64,000 nt of DNA from Bacteroidota bacterium (GCA_022572355.1 JACZWC010000001.1:62001-126000), one strand, 5' to 3'; counted from the first letter of the stretch, positions 8,624-17,626 are shown. Notes: generated by a model not told the origin, from the letters alone. Program-made: numbers and translations.

Positions 8624-10308
8624 AGATAAACAGATTATTTAAATCGATCGGAATTCCAATAATGTCGATACTGGCCTCATGTGCCACGGTGGTCTCTCCT
8701 TCCGGAGGGCCAAAGGATGTGCAGCCTCCGCAGGTTGTAGAAAGTGCACCCGAAAACTTTTCCATAAACTTCGCCAGTAAAAAGATCGAAATCACATTTG
8801 ATGAATTCGTAAAGCTCCAAAAGATTGGGGTTAACCTGATCATTTCGCCTCCTTTGGAAGAAAGACCAACGTTCATGGTAAAAGGTAAATCACTGATCAT
8901 TAAATTGGAGGAAGAACTACTACCCTCAACCACTTACAATTTTAATTTAGGTAATTCGATAGTGGATATCACAGAAAACAATGCCATTCCAAATTTTCAA
9001 TATGTGTTTTCAACGGGGACTTATATTGACTCACTCCAGGTATCGGGGAAGGTTGAAGATGCATTTGAGAGAAAGCCCGAAGATAAGGTGATCGTCATCC
9101 TGTATAAATGTGATGAACTGGAAAACTGCGATTCCCTTCCTTATAATTCAAAGCCAAGATACTTTACAAGAACAGACGCCACTGGCACCTTTACGATTAA
9201 GAATATAAAGCACGGCAGGTATAAAATGACAGCGCTGGTTGATAAGAATCAGAACTTTGTCTTTGACCTTCCCAATGAAAGAGTTGGATTTATATCGGAA
9301 TTGATAGATCCGGCACCTGCCTACCGTAGCCTGACTACGTTCGGCAAAGGCAGGGATTCTATTCGCTACGAGATGAGAATGTTTTCTGAGAAAAAGGAAT
9401 TAAAAATAATTAGGGCCAGGGGAGACAAGCCGGGTAGAATAGATTTCGTGTTTAATTTGCCAGTGAGAGAGTTGAAGGTTCAACCGCTCAATTTTTCATC
9501 AAAAAAAGCATGGGAAGTTGTAACTATTTCTGCAAATGGCGATTCAGCAACCTATTGGAATAATTATGGAGTTGATTCCCTTGAATTGTGGATAACAGAT
9601 AGCTATTATGATTTTGATGACACAGTCGAAGTTGCATGCAACAATAAAACTGATGAGATGCCCCTCACTTTCAGCAGTAATCTGGCTGGCTATTACAGTT
9701 TTGATTATTATAAAAACCTGGAATTAACTGCTTCACAACCAATTGTTCAACACAATTTTGATAAGATCTTTTTGCTACAAAAGATGGATTCCGTTAATTA
9801 TGACACCTTGACACCTGAGATTATATTTGAAGATCCGGAACTACTCAAGATCGAAATCAGATACAATTGGCAGCAGCAGGTGAATTATAAATTGATAATA
9901 GATAAAAAAGCATTCAGGGATATTTATAGAAACACCAATGACAGCATTTTGCTGGAGTTCAAAACCAGAGCAGAGACGTACTATGGCAACGCCAAACTGG
10001 ACCTCGTCTTTCCGAGTGTAAAGCATCAGTACATTATTCAATTATTAAATGCTAATAAAGGCGTTGTGTCAGAGACGATTGTAACGCCCAAGGATAAAAT
10101 GAGGGAAGGACTGAAGAAACTTAAATATGATTACCTGAATCCTGGAAAATATAGTATACGCGTTATTTATGATAGTAATAACGATGGTATGTGGACATCG
10201 GGAGATTTAATTAATGGCATTCAGCCCGAGAATGTGACCTACTATCCTGATCCGATTACCATCAGGTCTAATTGGGATGTTGTGCTTGAGTGGGATTTAA
10301 AAGAATAG
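8620..10308 (+). CDS. Ig-like domain lipoprotein (SbsA-type Ig domain)
   Basis: 562 residues from a TTG that overlaps the stop of the fRMsr gene by four bases. The only downstream ATG (codon 15) would leave too short a signal, so TTG is preferred. The signal peptide ends in the lipobox LASC with Cys21, followed by a Pro/Gly-rich linker. Residues about 35-135 match the bacterial Ig-like (Big_5/SbsA) domain: PPQVV-SAPEN, KIEITFDEFV, and an STTYNFNLG strand. A second beta domain at 145-240 looks like a carboxypeptidase-regulatory or DUF-type fold. The protein is widespread in Bacteroidota as a surface or periplasmic lipoprotein of unknown role. Confidence 0.85.
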   Translation: MKINRLFKSIGIPIMSILASCATVVSPSGGPKDVQPPQVVESAPENFSINFASKKIEITFDEFVKLQKIGVNLIISPPLEERPTFMVKGKSLIIKLEEELLPSTTYNFNLGNSIVDITENNAIPNFQYVFSTGTYIDSLQVSGKVEDAFERKPEDKVIVILYKCDELENCDSLPYNSKPRYFTRTDATGTFTIKNIKHGRYKMTALVDKNQNFVFDLPNERVGFISELIDPAPAYRSLTTFGKGRDSIRYEMRMFSEKKELKIIRARGDKPGRIDFVFNLPVRELKVQPLNFSSKKAWEVVTISANGDSATYWNNYGVDSLELWITDSYYDFDDTVEVACNNKTDEMPLTFSSNLAGYYSFDYYKNLELTASQPIVQHNFDKIFLLQKMDSVNYDTLTPEIIFEDPELLKIEIRYNWQQQVNYKLIIDKKAFRDIYRNTNDSILLEFKTRAETYYGNAKLDLVFPSVKHQYIIQLLNANKGVVSETIVTPKDKMREGLKKLKYDYLNPGKYSIRVIYDSNNDGMWTSGDLINGIQPENVTYYPDPITIRSNWDVVLEWDLKE

Positions 10309-10314
10309 CATAAC

Positions 10315-11091
10315 CTATTGAATCTCGAATGAGTCTGCATCCAAGCTTATCGGAAATTTTTCTCTGAAATCCTTCAAATCAGAAAAAGACAGGGTCGCTG
10401 TTTCAGTTACCTCTTTTTCCATTTCGCATTCACAAATTGTCGCACCCTTTGGATCGATAATTACCGAATCACCGGAAAATGATATTCTATTTCCGTCCTC
10501 CCCAATGCGATTGACGCCAATTACATAAGCCTGATTTTCGTGCGCTCTTGCCCGAAGTAGAGTTGTCCAGGCTTCTCTTCGTGCTGTTGGCCAATTGGCA
10601 ATGTATAAGAGACAATCATAGTCATTCCGGTTCCGCGACCAAACCGGGAAACGAAGATCATAACAGATCATCGTGCATATTTTCCAACCTTTAAGCTCGA
10701 CAATCAATCTCTTGTCGCCACCAGCGTAATGGTTGTTCTCATCCATCATTCTAAAGAGATGTCTCTTGTCATAATATTCATTGGTTCCATCAGGCTGCAT
10801 CCATATCAAGCGATTGAAGTATTTATCTCCTTCTTCTATTATTATACTTCCAGTTATCACGGCCTCTTTTGTTTTGGCCATTTCCAACATCCACTGCATG
10901 GAAACACTGTTCATTGGTTCGGCCAATTCTTCAGAATTCATGGTGAATCCTGTGTTGAACATTTCTGGTAAGACAATGAGATCAACTTCTGACTCAATCG
11001 CCAAAATCTGGGTAGAGAACAGCTTGAGATTTTTCTCTACATTTTCCCAGTGCAACTCGGATTGCAGGATGGCGACCCTTAAATCACACAT
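10315..11091 (-). CDS. Omega-amidase (YafV/Nit2-type carbon-nitrogen hydrolase)
   Basis: 258 residues from the ATG at 11091; longer upstream in-frame codons lie inside the aminotransferase gene and are not conserved-looking. The nitrilase catalytic triad is clear: Glu43 in LPEMF, Lys109 in YYDKRHLF and Cys143 in MICYDLRFP. The LPEMFNTGFTM and YDLRFPVWSRN contexts are those of YafV-type omega-amidases, which hydrolyse alpha-ketoglutaramate or alpha-ketosuccinamate. Its start overlaps the last 13 bases of the upstream aminotransferase gene. That fits the glutamine-transaminase/omega-amidase couple of methionine salvage: the aminotransferase makes alpha-ketoglutaramate when glutamine is the amino donor and this enzyme pulls the reaction forward. 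Confidence 0.9.
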   Translation of the reverse strand: MCDLRVAILQSELHWENVEKNLKLFSTQILAIESEVDLIVLPEMFNTGFTMNSEELAEPMNSVSMQWMLEMAKTKEAVITGSIIIEEGDKYFNRLIWMQPDGTNEYYDKRHLFRMMDENNHYAGGDKRLIVELKGWKICTMICYDLRFPVWSRNRNDYDCLLYIANWPTARREAWTTLLRARAHENQAYVIGVNRIGEDGNRISFSGDSVIIDPKGATICECEMEKEVTETATLSFSDLKDFREKFPISLDADSFEIQ

Positions 11092-12236
11092 AATTTCTCT
11101 GCGGCTTTTTCCAATGTCTTTTTCTCTTTGGCAAAACAAAACCGAAGCCGTTTATTGTCTACGGGTTTGTGATAAAAAACTGACATAGGTATTGAAGCGA
11201 TGCCATGCTCTTTCGTTAACCGTATAGCGTATTCAGTATCCTTCTCATCTGTGATCTCGCTGTAATCAAGTAGCTGAAAATAGGAGCCAGATGCTGGAAT
11301 GATTTTAAACTTTGATCCTTTGAGGAGCTCGATAAAATAGTCCCGTTTGTCCTGGTAGAAATCGTAGAGGCCTAAGTAACTGTTCTCATCTTTAAGAAAT
11401 TCAGCGATGGCGTATTGTATAGGTGTGTTGACGGTAAAAACAACCCATTGATGCACTTTTCTGAATTCCTTCATTATAATCTCTGGAGCTACACAATATC
11501 CTATTTTCCATCCGGTAACATGAAAGGTTTTACCAAAAGAATACACGATAACACTGCGATTCATGAGTTGTGGAAAGCGCGCAACACTTTGGTGCTCATA
11601 GCCATCGAAGATGATGTGTTCATACACTTCATCACTTAGGACAATAATATCAGTATCGCGCGTGAGTTTTTCCAACTTTTGCATATCGCTTGCATTCATT
11701 ATGCCTCCCGATGGGTTGTGAGGTGTACAAAGAATAATCATCTTCGTCTTCTGTGAGATGACTTTCTGCACCTCATCCCAATCCACATGAAAGTCTGTGC
11801 CTTTAAGTTGCACATATATTGGTATCCCGCCATTGAGCTCAATTGCCGGAACATAGCAATCATAAGCAGGCTCCAGTACAATTACCTCATCACCTTCTCT
11901 TACCAAAGCCGTGATTGCCGTGTAGATGGCCTGTGTGGCGCCTGCTGTGATGTTAATTTCAGTATCTGGGTCATATTTTGCGGAGTACATCTTCTCCATT
12001 TTCTCTGATATGGCTTCTCTCAACTCCTGAACACCCTGCAACTGGCAATATTGATTGTGGCCCATTTTCATGTGCTTTGACACAAGTGACAATAATTTTT
12101 TAGAACAGGAAAAATCCGGGAATCCTTGCGAGAGATTAATGGCATTGTGTTCATTCGCCATTTTCGACATGATCGTGAAGATCGTTGTGCCTGTTTTGGG
12201 AAGCTTGGAATGAATATTACCGCTGTAAATTGGCAT
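11079..12236 (-). CDS. Methionine aminotransferase (YbdL-like, PLP class I/II)
   Basis: 385 residues from the ATG at 12236; the frame stays open upstream but the extra residues are not protein-like and would run into the sdhC promoter region. PLP-binding features are all present: Asn174 in TPHNPSGG, Asp202 and Tyr205 in SDEVYEH, and the Schiff-base Lys236 in SFGKTFHVTGWKIGY. The N-terminal INLSQGFPDF and the overall spacing match the YbdL/kynurenine-aminotransferase/glutamine-transaminase K group, which favours methionine and glutamine as substrates. The downstream omega-amidase gene overlaps it, supporting a role in salvaging 4-methylthio-2-oxobutanoate to methionine. Confidence 0.9.
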   Translation of the reverse strand: MPIYSGNIHSKLPKTGTTIFTIMSKMANEHNAINLSQGFPDFSCSKKLLSLVSKHMKMGHNQYCQLQGVQELREAISEKMEKMYSAKYDPDTEINITAGATQAIYTAITALVREGDEVIVLEPAYDCYVPAIELNGGIPIYVQLKGTDFHVDWDEVQKVISQKTKMIILCTPHNPSGGIMNASDMQKLEKLTRDTDIIVLSDEVYEHIIFDGYEHQSVARFPQLMNRSVIVYSFGKTFHVTGWKIGYCVAPEIIMKEFRKVHQWVVFTVNTPIQYAIAEFLKDENSYLGLYDFYQDKRDYFIELLKGSKFKIIPASGSYFQLLDYSEITDEKDTEYAIRLTKEHGIASIPMSVFYHKPVDNKRLRFCFAKEKKTLEKAAEKLCVI

Positions 12237-12309
12237 ACACAAATCTACTTTAATATACTTTGCTTGTCGAGAATTCTCAAATAAATCGCAACTTTTAAAG
12301 TAAAAAATA

Positions 12310-12317
12310 TATTTTTG
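12310..12317 (+). promoter_or_regulatory. Candidate -7 box (TATTTTTG) for sdhCAB
   Basis: Exact match to TAnnTTTG, about 46 bases before the sdhC ATG, inside an AT-rich stretch between the divergent aminotransferase and sdhC genes. No convincing -33 TTTG at the right distance was seen. Confidence 0.4.
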
Positions 12318-12363
12318 GCGTTCTGATAATAATCTGGGATAATAGTTCAGATTTCGTAAATTT

Positions 12364-13218
12364 ATGGTGATGGACAGCGCAGTCGCAAATATCAAAAATA
12401 CATCTGGCTTAGCAGTTACAGAAAGAACGGATAATTGGTGGATAGGGCCCATGGCCGTATTGGGTGGTCTTACCGCTTTTGTCGTTTATTCTACGTGGGC
12501 GGCATTTCAAGGAGTTCATTATGCTGTGGGTATGTCAGAAGGCTTTGGAGGATATCTTTCTCCGATGTACTCTCCCCTAATATGGATACAAGAAGGCGTT
12601 TTAGGCGGTGCTCCGCTACACCATGCCATTTTCGGTGCCTGGCCCGAATGGTGGCCTGACTTTATTCCAGCTTCTCCGGCGTTCCTCATTGTAGCTTTTC
12701 CCTTGTCTTTTAGATTCACTTGTTATTATTACAGAAAGGCTTATTACAGGGCCTTTACATGGACACCTCCGGCTTGTGCTGTAGGTGCCTTACCCCGAAA
12801 ATCCAACTATGCTGGTGAGACCGGATTGATGCTCTTTCAGAACCTGCATCGCTATGCCATGTACTTTGCCGTGATATTTATCTTTATTCTCTCCTACGAT
12901 GCATTTCTTTCCTTCTTTAGGAATGGTGTTTTCGGTGTCGGAGTAGGAAGCATGGTATTGTTGATTAACCCAATTTTATTGGGCTCTTATACATTCGGTT
13001 GCCATTCTTTTCGTCACTTAATGGGCGGAAATCGTGATTGCTTTTCTTGCGACACTCGTGCTAAAATGGCATATGGAAATTGGAAATGGATTACAAAACT
13101 CAACGAAAACCATCAGTTGCTTGCATGGGTAAGTTTAATTTGGGTTGGATGGGCAGACATTTACATTAGACTCGTATCCATGGGCCTCATCACCGACCTT
13201 AATACCTGGGCTTTTTAA
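12364..13218 (+). CDS. sdhC: Succinate dehydrogenase membrane-anchor subunit with Rieske-like Cys/His cluster
   Basis: 284 residues with about five hydrophobic segments (near residues 30-50, 105-120, 160-185, 190-212 and 250-275). It is not the familiar B-type cytochrome b subunit of about 220 residues common in Bacteroidota. It resembles the longer membrane subunit of mycobacterial Sdh1, with the FRFTCYYYRKAYYRAF and PPAC segments. A tight cluster of possible iron-sulfur ligands is visible: Cys213, His214, His218, Cys226 and Cys229, in a C-H-x3-H-x7-C-x2-C pattern just after a hydrophobic helix. Mycobacterial Sdh1 has been reported to hold a membrane-embedded Rieske centre. It is followed directly by sdhA and sdhB. 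A second ATG two codons in is possible. Confidence 0.88.
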   Translation: MVMDSAVANIKNTSGLAVTERTDNWWIGPMAVLGGLTAFVVYSTWAAFQGVHYAVGMSEGFGGYLSPMYSPLIWIQEGVLGGAPLHHAIFGAWPEWWPDFIPASPAFLIVAFPLSFRFTCYYYRKAYYRAFTWTPPACAVGALPRKSNYAGETGLMLFQNLHRYAMYFAVIFIFILSYDAFLSFFRNGVFGVGVGSMVLLINPILLGSYTFGCHSFRHLMGGNRDCFSCDTRAKMAYGNWKWITKLNENHQLLAWVSLIWVGWADIYIRLVSMGLITDLNTWAF

Positions 13219-13229
13219 TAGCAGAAATT

Positions 13230-15086
13230 ATGATTCCACTATCAGAGTTAGAGACTCACGAGCATGACGTTCTGATCATTGGGGCCGGCGGAGCGGGGTT
13301 GAGTGCTGCCATTGAAAGCTCTGCACAGGGAATGAGTACAGGTTTGATTTGCAAATCTCTATTGGGAAAGGCACATACCGTGATGGCAGAAGGTGGTATG
13401 GCCGCAGCTCTTGGCAACGTAGATGCTCGTGATCACTGGAAAATTCACTTTAGGGATACCATGCGTGGAGGAAAATTTCTGAACGTATGGCGTATGGCCG
13501 AATTACACGCCAGACATGCTGCAGACAGGGTTCGGGAGTTGGAAGAATGGGGAGCTGTTTTTGACCGGACAAAAGATGGCCTTATCGCTCAGCGTAACTT
13601 TGGTGGACATAGATACCCGAGATTAGCCCATGTTGGTGACAGAACAGGGTTAGAGATGATTCGCACACTGCAAGATCATGGCATACATCAGGGTATTGAG
13701 ATATATATGGAATGCGCGGTCTTGGATATACTAAAAGACAAAGATGGAAGAGTGTCTGGAATGGTTGGTTTGTGGAGAGAGACTGGCAAATTTGTGGTGT
13801 TTAAAGCAAAATCCATCATTTTCGCTACCGGTGGCGGTGGCAAGGCATGGGAGATCACTTCAAATTCATGGGAATACACGGGCGATGGCTATGCCATGGC
13901 TTACGAAGCAGGGGCAGAATTGATGGATCTGGAATTCAATCAGTTTCATCCAACAGGAATGGTGTGGCCGCCGTCAGTAAAAGGAGTTCTGGTTACTGAG
14001 GGTGTTCGCGGGGAAGGCGGTGTTCTCAGGAATAGTGAAGGCAAACGCTTTATGTACGACTATATTCCAGAGCGATTTGCTTCAGAAACAGCTGATACAG
14101 AAGAAGAAGCTGCCCGATGGTTGACTGGTGATGACAGCGCACGAAGGCCACCGGAACTCCTGACGCGAGACGTAGTCGCCAGGGCCATTAATGACGAAGT
14201 AAAAGCTGGCCGAGGCTCGACGCATGGCGGCGTATACCTCGATATTGCAAATCAAAGATCAGCAGAAGACATTAAGAAAAAGCTTCCTTCCATGTACCAT
14301 CAGTTTAAAGTATTGGCTGAGCTGGACATCACCAAGGAACCTATGGAAGTTGGTCCTACCTGTCATTATTTCATGGGGGGAATCAGGGTAGATGCAGACA
14401 CGACTATGTCAAATGTAGAAGGACTATTTGCCTGTGGTGAATGCGCGGCGGGAATGCACGGTGCTAACAGATTGGGAGGAAACTCGCTTTCCGATTTATT
14501 GGTTTTTGGCAACCTGTCGGGAAAAGGGGCAGCAGATTATTCCAAGGGCTTGGCCTCTAAACCCGAAGTGAGCGAAGAAGACGTAAATAAGATAATTAAG
14601 AATGCTACTGACATTTTGAACCGTGAATCAGGGGAAAACCCTTATTTGCTGCATGAAGAACTTCAAGCGAATATGCAAGAGAATGTGAGTATTGTACGAA
14701 CAAAAGAGGACTTGGAGAAAGGGATTGAGGGCCTGGAGAAACTGAAAGAAAGATACAAGGACATCAAAGCACCGGGTGCCAGTCAATACAATCCTGGGTG
14801 GCATGAAGCGCTGAGTTTGAGAAATCTCTTGATCACTTCGGAAGCTGTGGCCCGTGCAGCGTTGATGCGTGAGGAGAGTAGGGGGGCACATACCCGAGTG
14901 GATTTCCCGGGTGAGAGCAAAGAGTGGATTAAGTACAACATTGTAACGAAAAAGGGTGCTGATGGTAAAATGGAAATCAATAAGGTTGAGCGCCCTGAAC
15001 CAGATGCAGAACTAAAAAGAATAGGAGAGTCGGAACTAGAAGCACTGGAAGCTGAAGTTGCTGCAGAAACTAAACAGAATGCGTAA
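13230..15086 (+). CDS. sdhA: Succinate dehydrogenase/fumarate reductase flavoprotein subunit
   Basis: 618 residues. It oxidises succinate to fumarate, passing electrons via FAD to SdhB. The dinucleotide fold GAGGAG is at residues 18-23, the histidine that carries FAD covalently is expected at His49 in the HTVMAEGG motif, and the FNQFHPTG and GANRLGGNSLSDLLVFG segments of the family are intact. The RPPELLTRDVVARA segment carries the catalytic-arginine region. It starts 11 bases after sdhC. The C-terminal 50 residues are rich in Glu, Lys and Ala and look disordered. The overall type matches the mycobacterial Sdh1/Gemmatimonadota group. Confidence 0.95.
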   Translation: MIPLSELETHEHDVLIIGAGGAGLSAAIESSAQGMSTGLICKSLLGKAHTVMAEGGMAAALGNVDARDHWKIHFRDTMRGGKFLNVWRMAELHARHAADRVRELEEWGAVFDRTKDGLIAQRNFGGHRYPRLAHVGDRTGLEMIRTLQDHGIHQGIEIYMECAVLDILKDKDGRVSGMVGLWRETGKFVVFKAKSIIFATGGGGKAWEITSNSWEYTGDGYAMAYEAGAELMDLEFNQFHPTGMVWPPSVKGVLVTEGVRGEGGVLRNSEGKRFMYDYIPERFASETADTEEEAARWLTGDDSARRPPELLTRDVVARAINDEVKAGRGSTHGGVYLDIANQRSAEDIKKKLPSMYHQFKVLAELDITKEPMEVGPTCHYFMGGIRVDADTTMSNVEGLFACGECAAGMHGANRLGGNSLSDLLVFGNLSGKGAADYSKGLASKPEVSEEDVNKIIKNATDILNRESGENPYLLHEELQANMQENVSIVRTKEDLEKGIEGLEKLKERYKDIKAPGASQYNPGWHEALSLRNLLITSEAVARAALMREESRGAHTRVDFPGESKEWIKYNIVTKKGADGKMEINKVERPEPDAELKRIGESELEALEAEVAAETKQNA

Positions 15087-15090
15087 TAAG

Positions 15091-15140
15091 CCAGCAGCCA
15101 GAAGCCAGCAGCCAGCAGCCAGCAGCCAGCAGCCAGCAGC
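15091..15140 (+). repeat. Seven-copy heptanucleotide tandem repeat (CCAGCAG) between sdhA and sdhB
   Basis: Seven consecutive 7-base units plus one extra C. Six are identical CCAGCAG and the second is CCAGAAG. The array begins 4 bases after the sdhA stop and ends 76 bases before the sdhB start, so it is transcribed but untranslated. Confidence 0.95.
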
Positions 15141-15216
15141 GATGGACTCGAATTGTAATAAATATTCAGATTCAAAGATGTATAAACGTATCCCATTTTT
15201 TGCATAATCAGATAAT

Positions 15217-15975
15217 ATGGCACTTAGAAATTTCAAAATATACAGAGGGGATAACGAGAAGGGTGAGATGGTGGATTACCAGTGTGAAGTCACAGAGGGA
15301 ATGGTTGTGCTCGATGTTATTCACCGTATTCAAGCTGATCAGGCCAATGATCTGGCGGTACGTTGGAACTGCAAGGCTGGAAAGTGCGGATCATGCAGTG
15401 TTGAGATCAATGGTAAACCTAAGTTGTCTTGCATGACCAGGATGAACGAGTACGGAGATGATGAATTGATATCAATAACTCCGGTGAAAGCATTCCCCAC
15501 AATAAGAGATCTGGTCCCGGATATGTCGTTCAACTACGAACAAAACAAACGCATTACACCTTTTACCCCGGATAAGAGCAAGAAAGATGCAAAAGGGTAT
15601 AGGATGATGCAAGAAGATGTTGACAGAGTGCAAGAGTTTAGGAAATGTATTGAGTGCTTTTTGTGCCAAAATGTTTGTCATATCATCAGGGATCACGATC
15701 AAAAAGACAAGTTTGTTGGACCGCGATACATGATCAGGCTTGCCAGTCTGGACATGCATCCACTGGATACTGTTGATAGGATTCCCGCAATTAAAAACGA
15801 GTATGGATCGGGATTGTGCAACATCACAAAGTGCTGTACGGACGTGTGTCCTGAGCATATTAACATTACTGACAACGGCATTATTCCACTAAAGGAGCGC
15901 ATAGTTGACCGTTATTATGATCCTATTGCAATGCTGGCCCGAAAGATCATGGGTAAAAAGAAGGACACGGCCTAA
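15217..15975 (+). CDS. sdhB: Succinate dehydrogenase/fumarate reductase iron-sulfur subunit
   Basis: 252 residues. The [2Fe-2S] ligands are Cys52, Cys57, Cys60 and Cys72 (CKAGKCGSC ... SC). The [4Fe-4S] and [3Fe-4S] ligands come from CIECFLCQNVC (Cys144, 147, 150, 154) and CNITKCCTDVCPE (Cys201, 206/207, 211). It carries electrons from SdhA to the membrane subunit. It lies 130 bases after sdhA, an unusually wide gap for this operon, filled partly by the heptamer array. The start is an ATG preceded by an A/T-rich leader with no clear ribosome-binding site. Confidence 0.95.
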   Translation: MALRNFKIYRGDNEKGEMVDYQCEVTEGMVVLDVIHRIQADQANDLAVRWNCKAGKCGSCSVEINGKPKLSCMTRMNEYGDDELISITPVKAFPTIRDLVPDMSFNYEQNKRITPFTPDKSKKDAKGYRMMQEDVDRVQEFRKCIECFLCQNVCHIIRDHDQKDKFVGPRYMIRLASLDMHPLDTVDRIPAIKNEYGSGLCNITKCCTDVCPEHINITDNGIIPLKERIVDRYYDPIAMLARKIMGKKKDTA

Positions 15976-16041
15976 GAGCTTCCTATTAAGTCATATTTAT
16001 TAAAGTTTGCTGAGTTCAGCCCTGGGAAGTTAGGCTGATCT

Positions 16042-16179
16042 ACGAATTACGAATGGTACGAATTACGAAATCGAGCGAACAGGAATTCACGAATACTATT
16101 GAAATAAACGAGAGAGAGTAATAACTCAAATAATCGTTCTGAATTCCAATGTGAATTATAGCAGCCATTCGTAAATTCG
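16042..16179. repeat. Inverted ACGAATTACGAATG-type repeat in sdhB-pepP gap
   Basis: The 14-mer at 16042-16055 recurs nearly as its reverse complement at 16166-16179, and each arm is accompanied by further degenerate copies of the same words. Such CGAATT/ACGAAT-rich inverted repeats look like a dispersed intergenic element. The 232-base gap holds no gene that I can see. Confidence 0.55.
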
Positions 16180-16207
16180 CATATATTCGCAATTCGTTGA
16201 TTTAATT

Positions 16208-17497
16208 ATGAAGTACCTACCCATTGATTCTCAGTTATTCATTGATAACAGAGAGCGTTTTGTAAAGGAGTTGAAGCCCAACTCATTGGCTATCTTCAAT
16301 TCCAACGACATCATGCCTACCAATGCGGATGGTGTTATGCCATTCAGGCAAAATAACGACCTGTTTTATTTGTGCGGGGTTGACCAGGAAGAAACCGTGC
16401 TGGTTATTTATCCGGATGCAAAAGATGAAAATCACCGGGAGATGTTGTTTGTTAAGGAAACCAGTGATGAGATCGCTATATGGGAGGGTGCAAAGCTCAC
16501 CCATGAACAGGCATTTGGTGTATCTGGTATAAAAGCGGTGCATTGGGTCTCGGACTCTGACGCTCACCTTAAGGCTTTGGTTAAGGAATGTGATACTGTT
16601 TACCTGAATAAAAATATCCATTCCAGGGCAACAATGGACGTCGAAACCCGCGATGATCGTTTTGCGAAAGAATTCAAAGAAAAGAATCCTGGAATTGCGA
16701 TTGAGAATGCTGCAGAGATAATGCACAAGCTAAGGGCGGTTAAATCTGATATTGAGATTGCGCAAATGCAAACTGCATGTGATATTACCGAGAAGGGTTT
16801 CAGACGAATTCTCAAGTTCATTAAGCCAGGCGTAATGGAGTATGAAATTGAAGCTGAATTGAGTCATGAATTCTTGCGCAATAGAGCCACGGGATTCGCT
16901 TATAGTTCCATTATTGCATCTGGCTTTGATGCCTGTGTGCTTCATTATGTAGACAATAACAAAGAGTGTAAAGATGGGGAGGTAATTCTCATGGATTTTG
17001 GTGCCGAATATGCCAATTACGCTTCTGATATGACCCGAAGCGTACCGGTAAGTGGCAAGTTCACTCAGCGACAACGGGATGTTTACAATGCTGTACTCCG
17101 CGTGATGCGGGGGGCTTATCCACTACTAACTATTGGAAAACTGATCAAAGATTATCACGCTGAAGTGGGTTTGTTGATGGAGGAGGAACTAATTGGTCTT
17201 GGTTTGCTAAATGCTGATGAAGTAAAGAAGCAGGACAAAGAGAATCCGCTTTACAAAAAGTATTTCATGCACGGTACCTCACATTTCCTTGGTTTGGACG
17301 TGCATGATGTGGGGAATTTCGATTGGCCCATTCAAGCTGGAAATGTATTTACCTGCGAGCCAGGTATTTATATTCGTGAGGAAAACCTGGGAATACGCCT
17401 GGAAAACGACTTGCTCATTACCGAAAATGGCGTGATTGACCTCATGGGCAACATACCCATCGAAGCTGGGGAGATCGAGGAGTTGATGAACTCATAA
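16208..17497 (+). CDS. pepP: Xaa-Pro aminopeptidase (aminopeptidase P)
   Basis: 429 residues: an N-terminal AMP_N domain (about 1-175) followed by a pita-bread M24 metallopeptidase domain. The five metal ligands are visible: Asp263 in LMDFGAEY, Asp274 in SDMTRS, His355 in HGTSHFLG, Glu384 in CEPGIYI and Glu399 in RLENDLLI. His366 in DVHDVG matches the substrate-binding histidine. It releases the N-terminal residue from peptides with proline in second position. No signal peptide, so cytoplasmic. Not in an operon: a repeat lies on each side. Confidence 0.94.
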   Translation: MKYLPIDSQLFIDNRERFVKELKPNSLAIFNSNDIMPTNADGVMPFRQNNDLFYLCGVDQEETVLVIYPDAKDENHREMLFVKETSDEIAIWEGAKLTHEQAFGVSGIKAVHWVSDSDAHLKALVKECDTVYLNKNIHSRATMDVETRDDRFAKEFKEKNPGIAIENAAEIMHKLRAVKSDIEIAQMQTACDITEKGFRRILKFIKPGVMEYEIEAELSHEFLRNRATGFAYSSIIASGFDACVLHYVDNNKECKDGEVILMDFGAEYANYASDMTRSVPVSGKFTQRQRDVYNAVLRVMRGAYPLLTIGKLIKDYHAEVGLLMEEELIGLGLLNADEVKKQDKENPLYKKYFMHGTSHFLGLDVHDVGNFDWPIQAGNVFTCEPGIYIREENLGIRLENDLLITENGVIDLMGNIPIEAGEIEELMNS

Positions 17498-17512
17498 ATA
17501 CCTTTGGTAACT

Positions 17513-17626
17513 CGTCATTGCGATGAGTCCCGATATCTATCGGGACGAAGAAGCAATCTCCCCCTTGTGTTTACAATTCACGAAGGGGAGATTGCCACAC
17601 CTGCCAGAGGCAGGTTCGTAATGACG
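17513..17626. repeat. Dispersed palindromic element with nested hairpins
   Basis: The outer arms CGTCATTGCGA and its complement (ending in TCGTAATGACG) enclose a second pair of arms, GCAATCTCCCC and GGGGAGATTGC, plus two small internal hairpins (GTCCCGAT...ATCGGGAC and CCTGCC...GGCAGG). This layout is a well-known form of repetitive intergenic element in Bacteroidota genomes. It lies between the convergent ends of pepP and the T9SS protein gene. Confidence 0.85.

Noticed and set aside
12237-12452. N-terminal extension of the methionine aminotransferase
   Set aside because: The extra residues overlap the divergent sdhC start and do not resemble the family; the ATG at 12236 starts the conserved region.
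15091-15140. Heptamer array considered as a CRISPR or coding repeat
   Set aside because: The units are contiguous without spacers and lie after the sdhA stop codon, so it is a simple tandem repeat.
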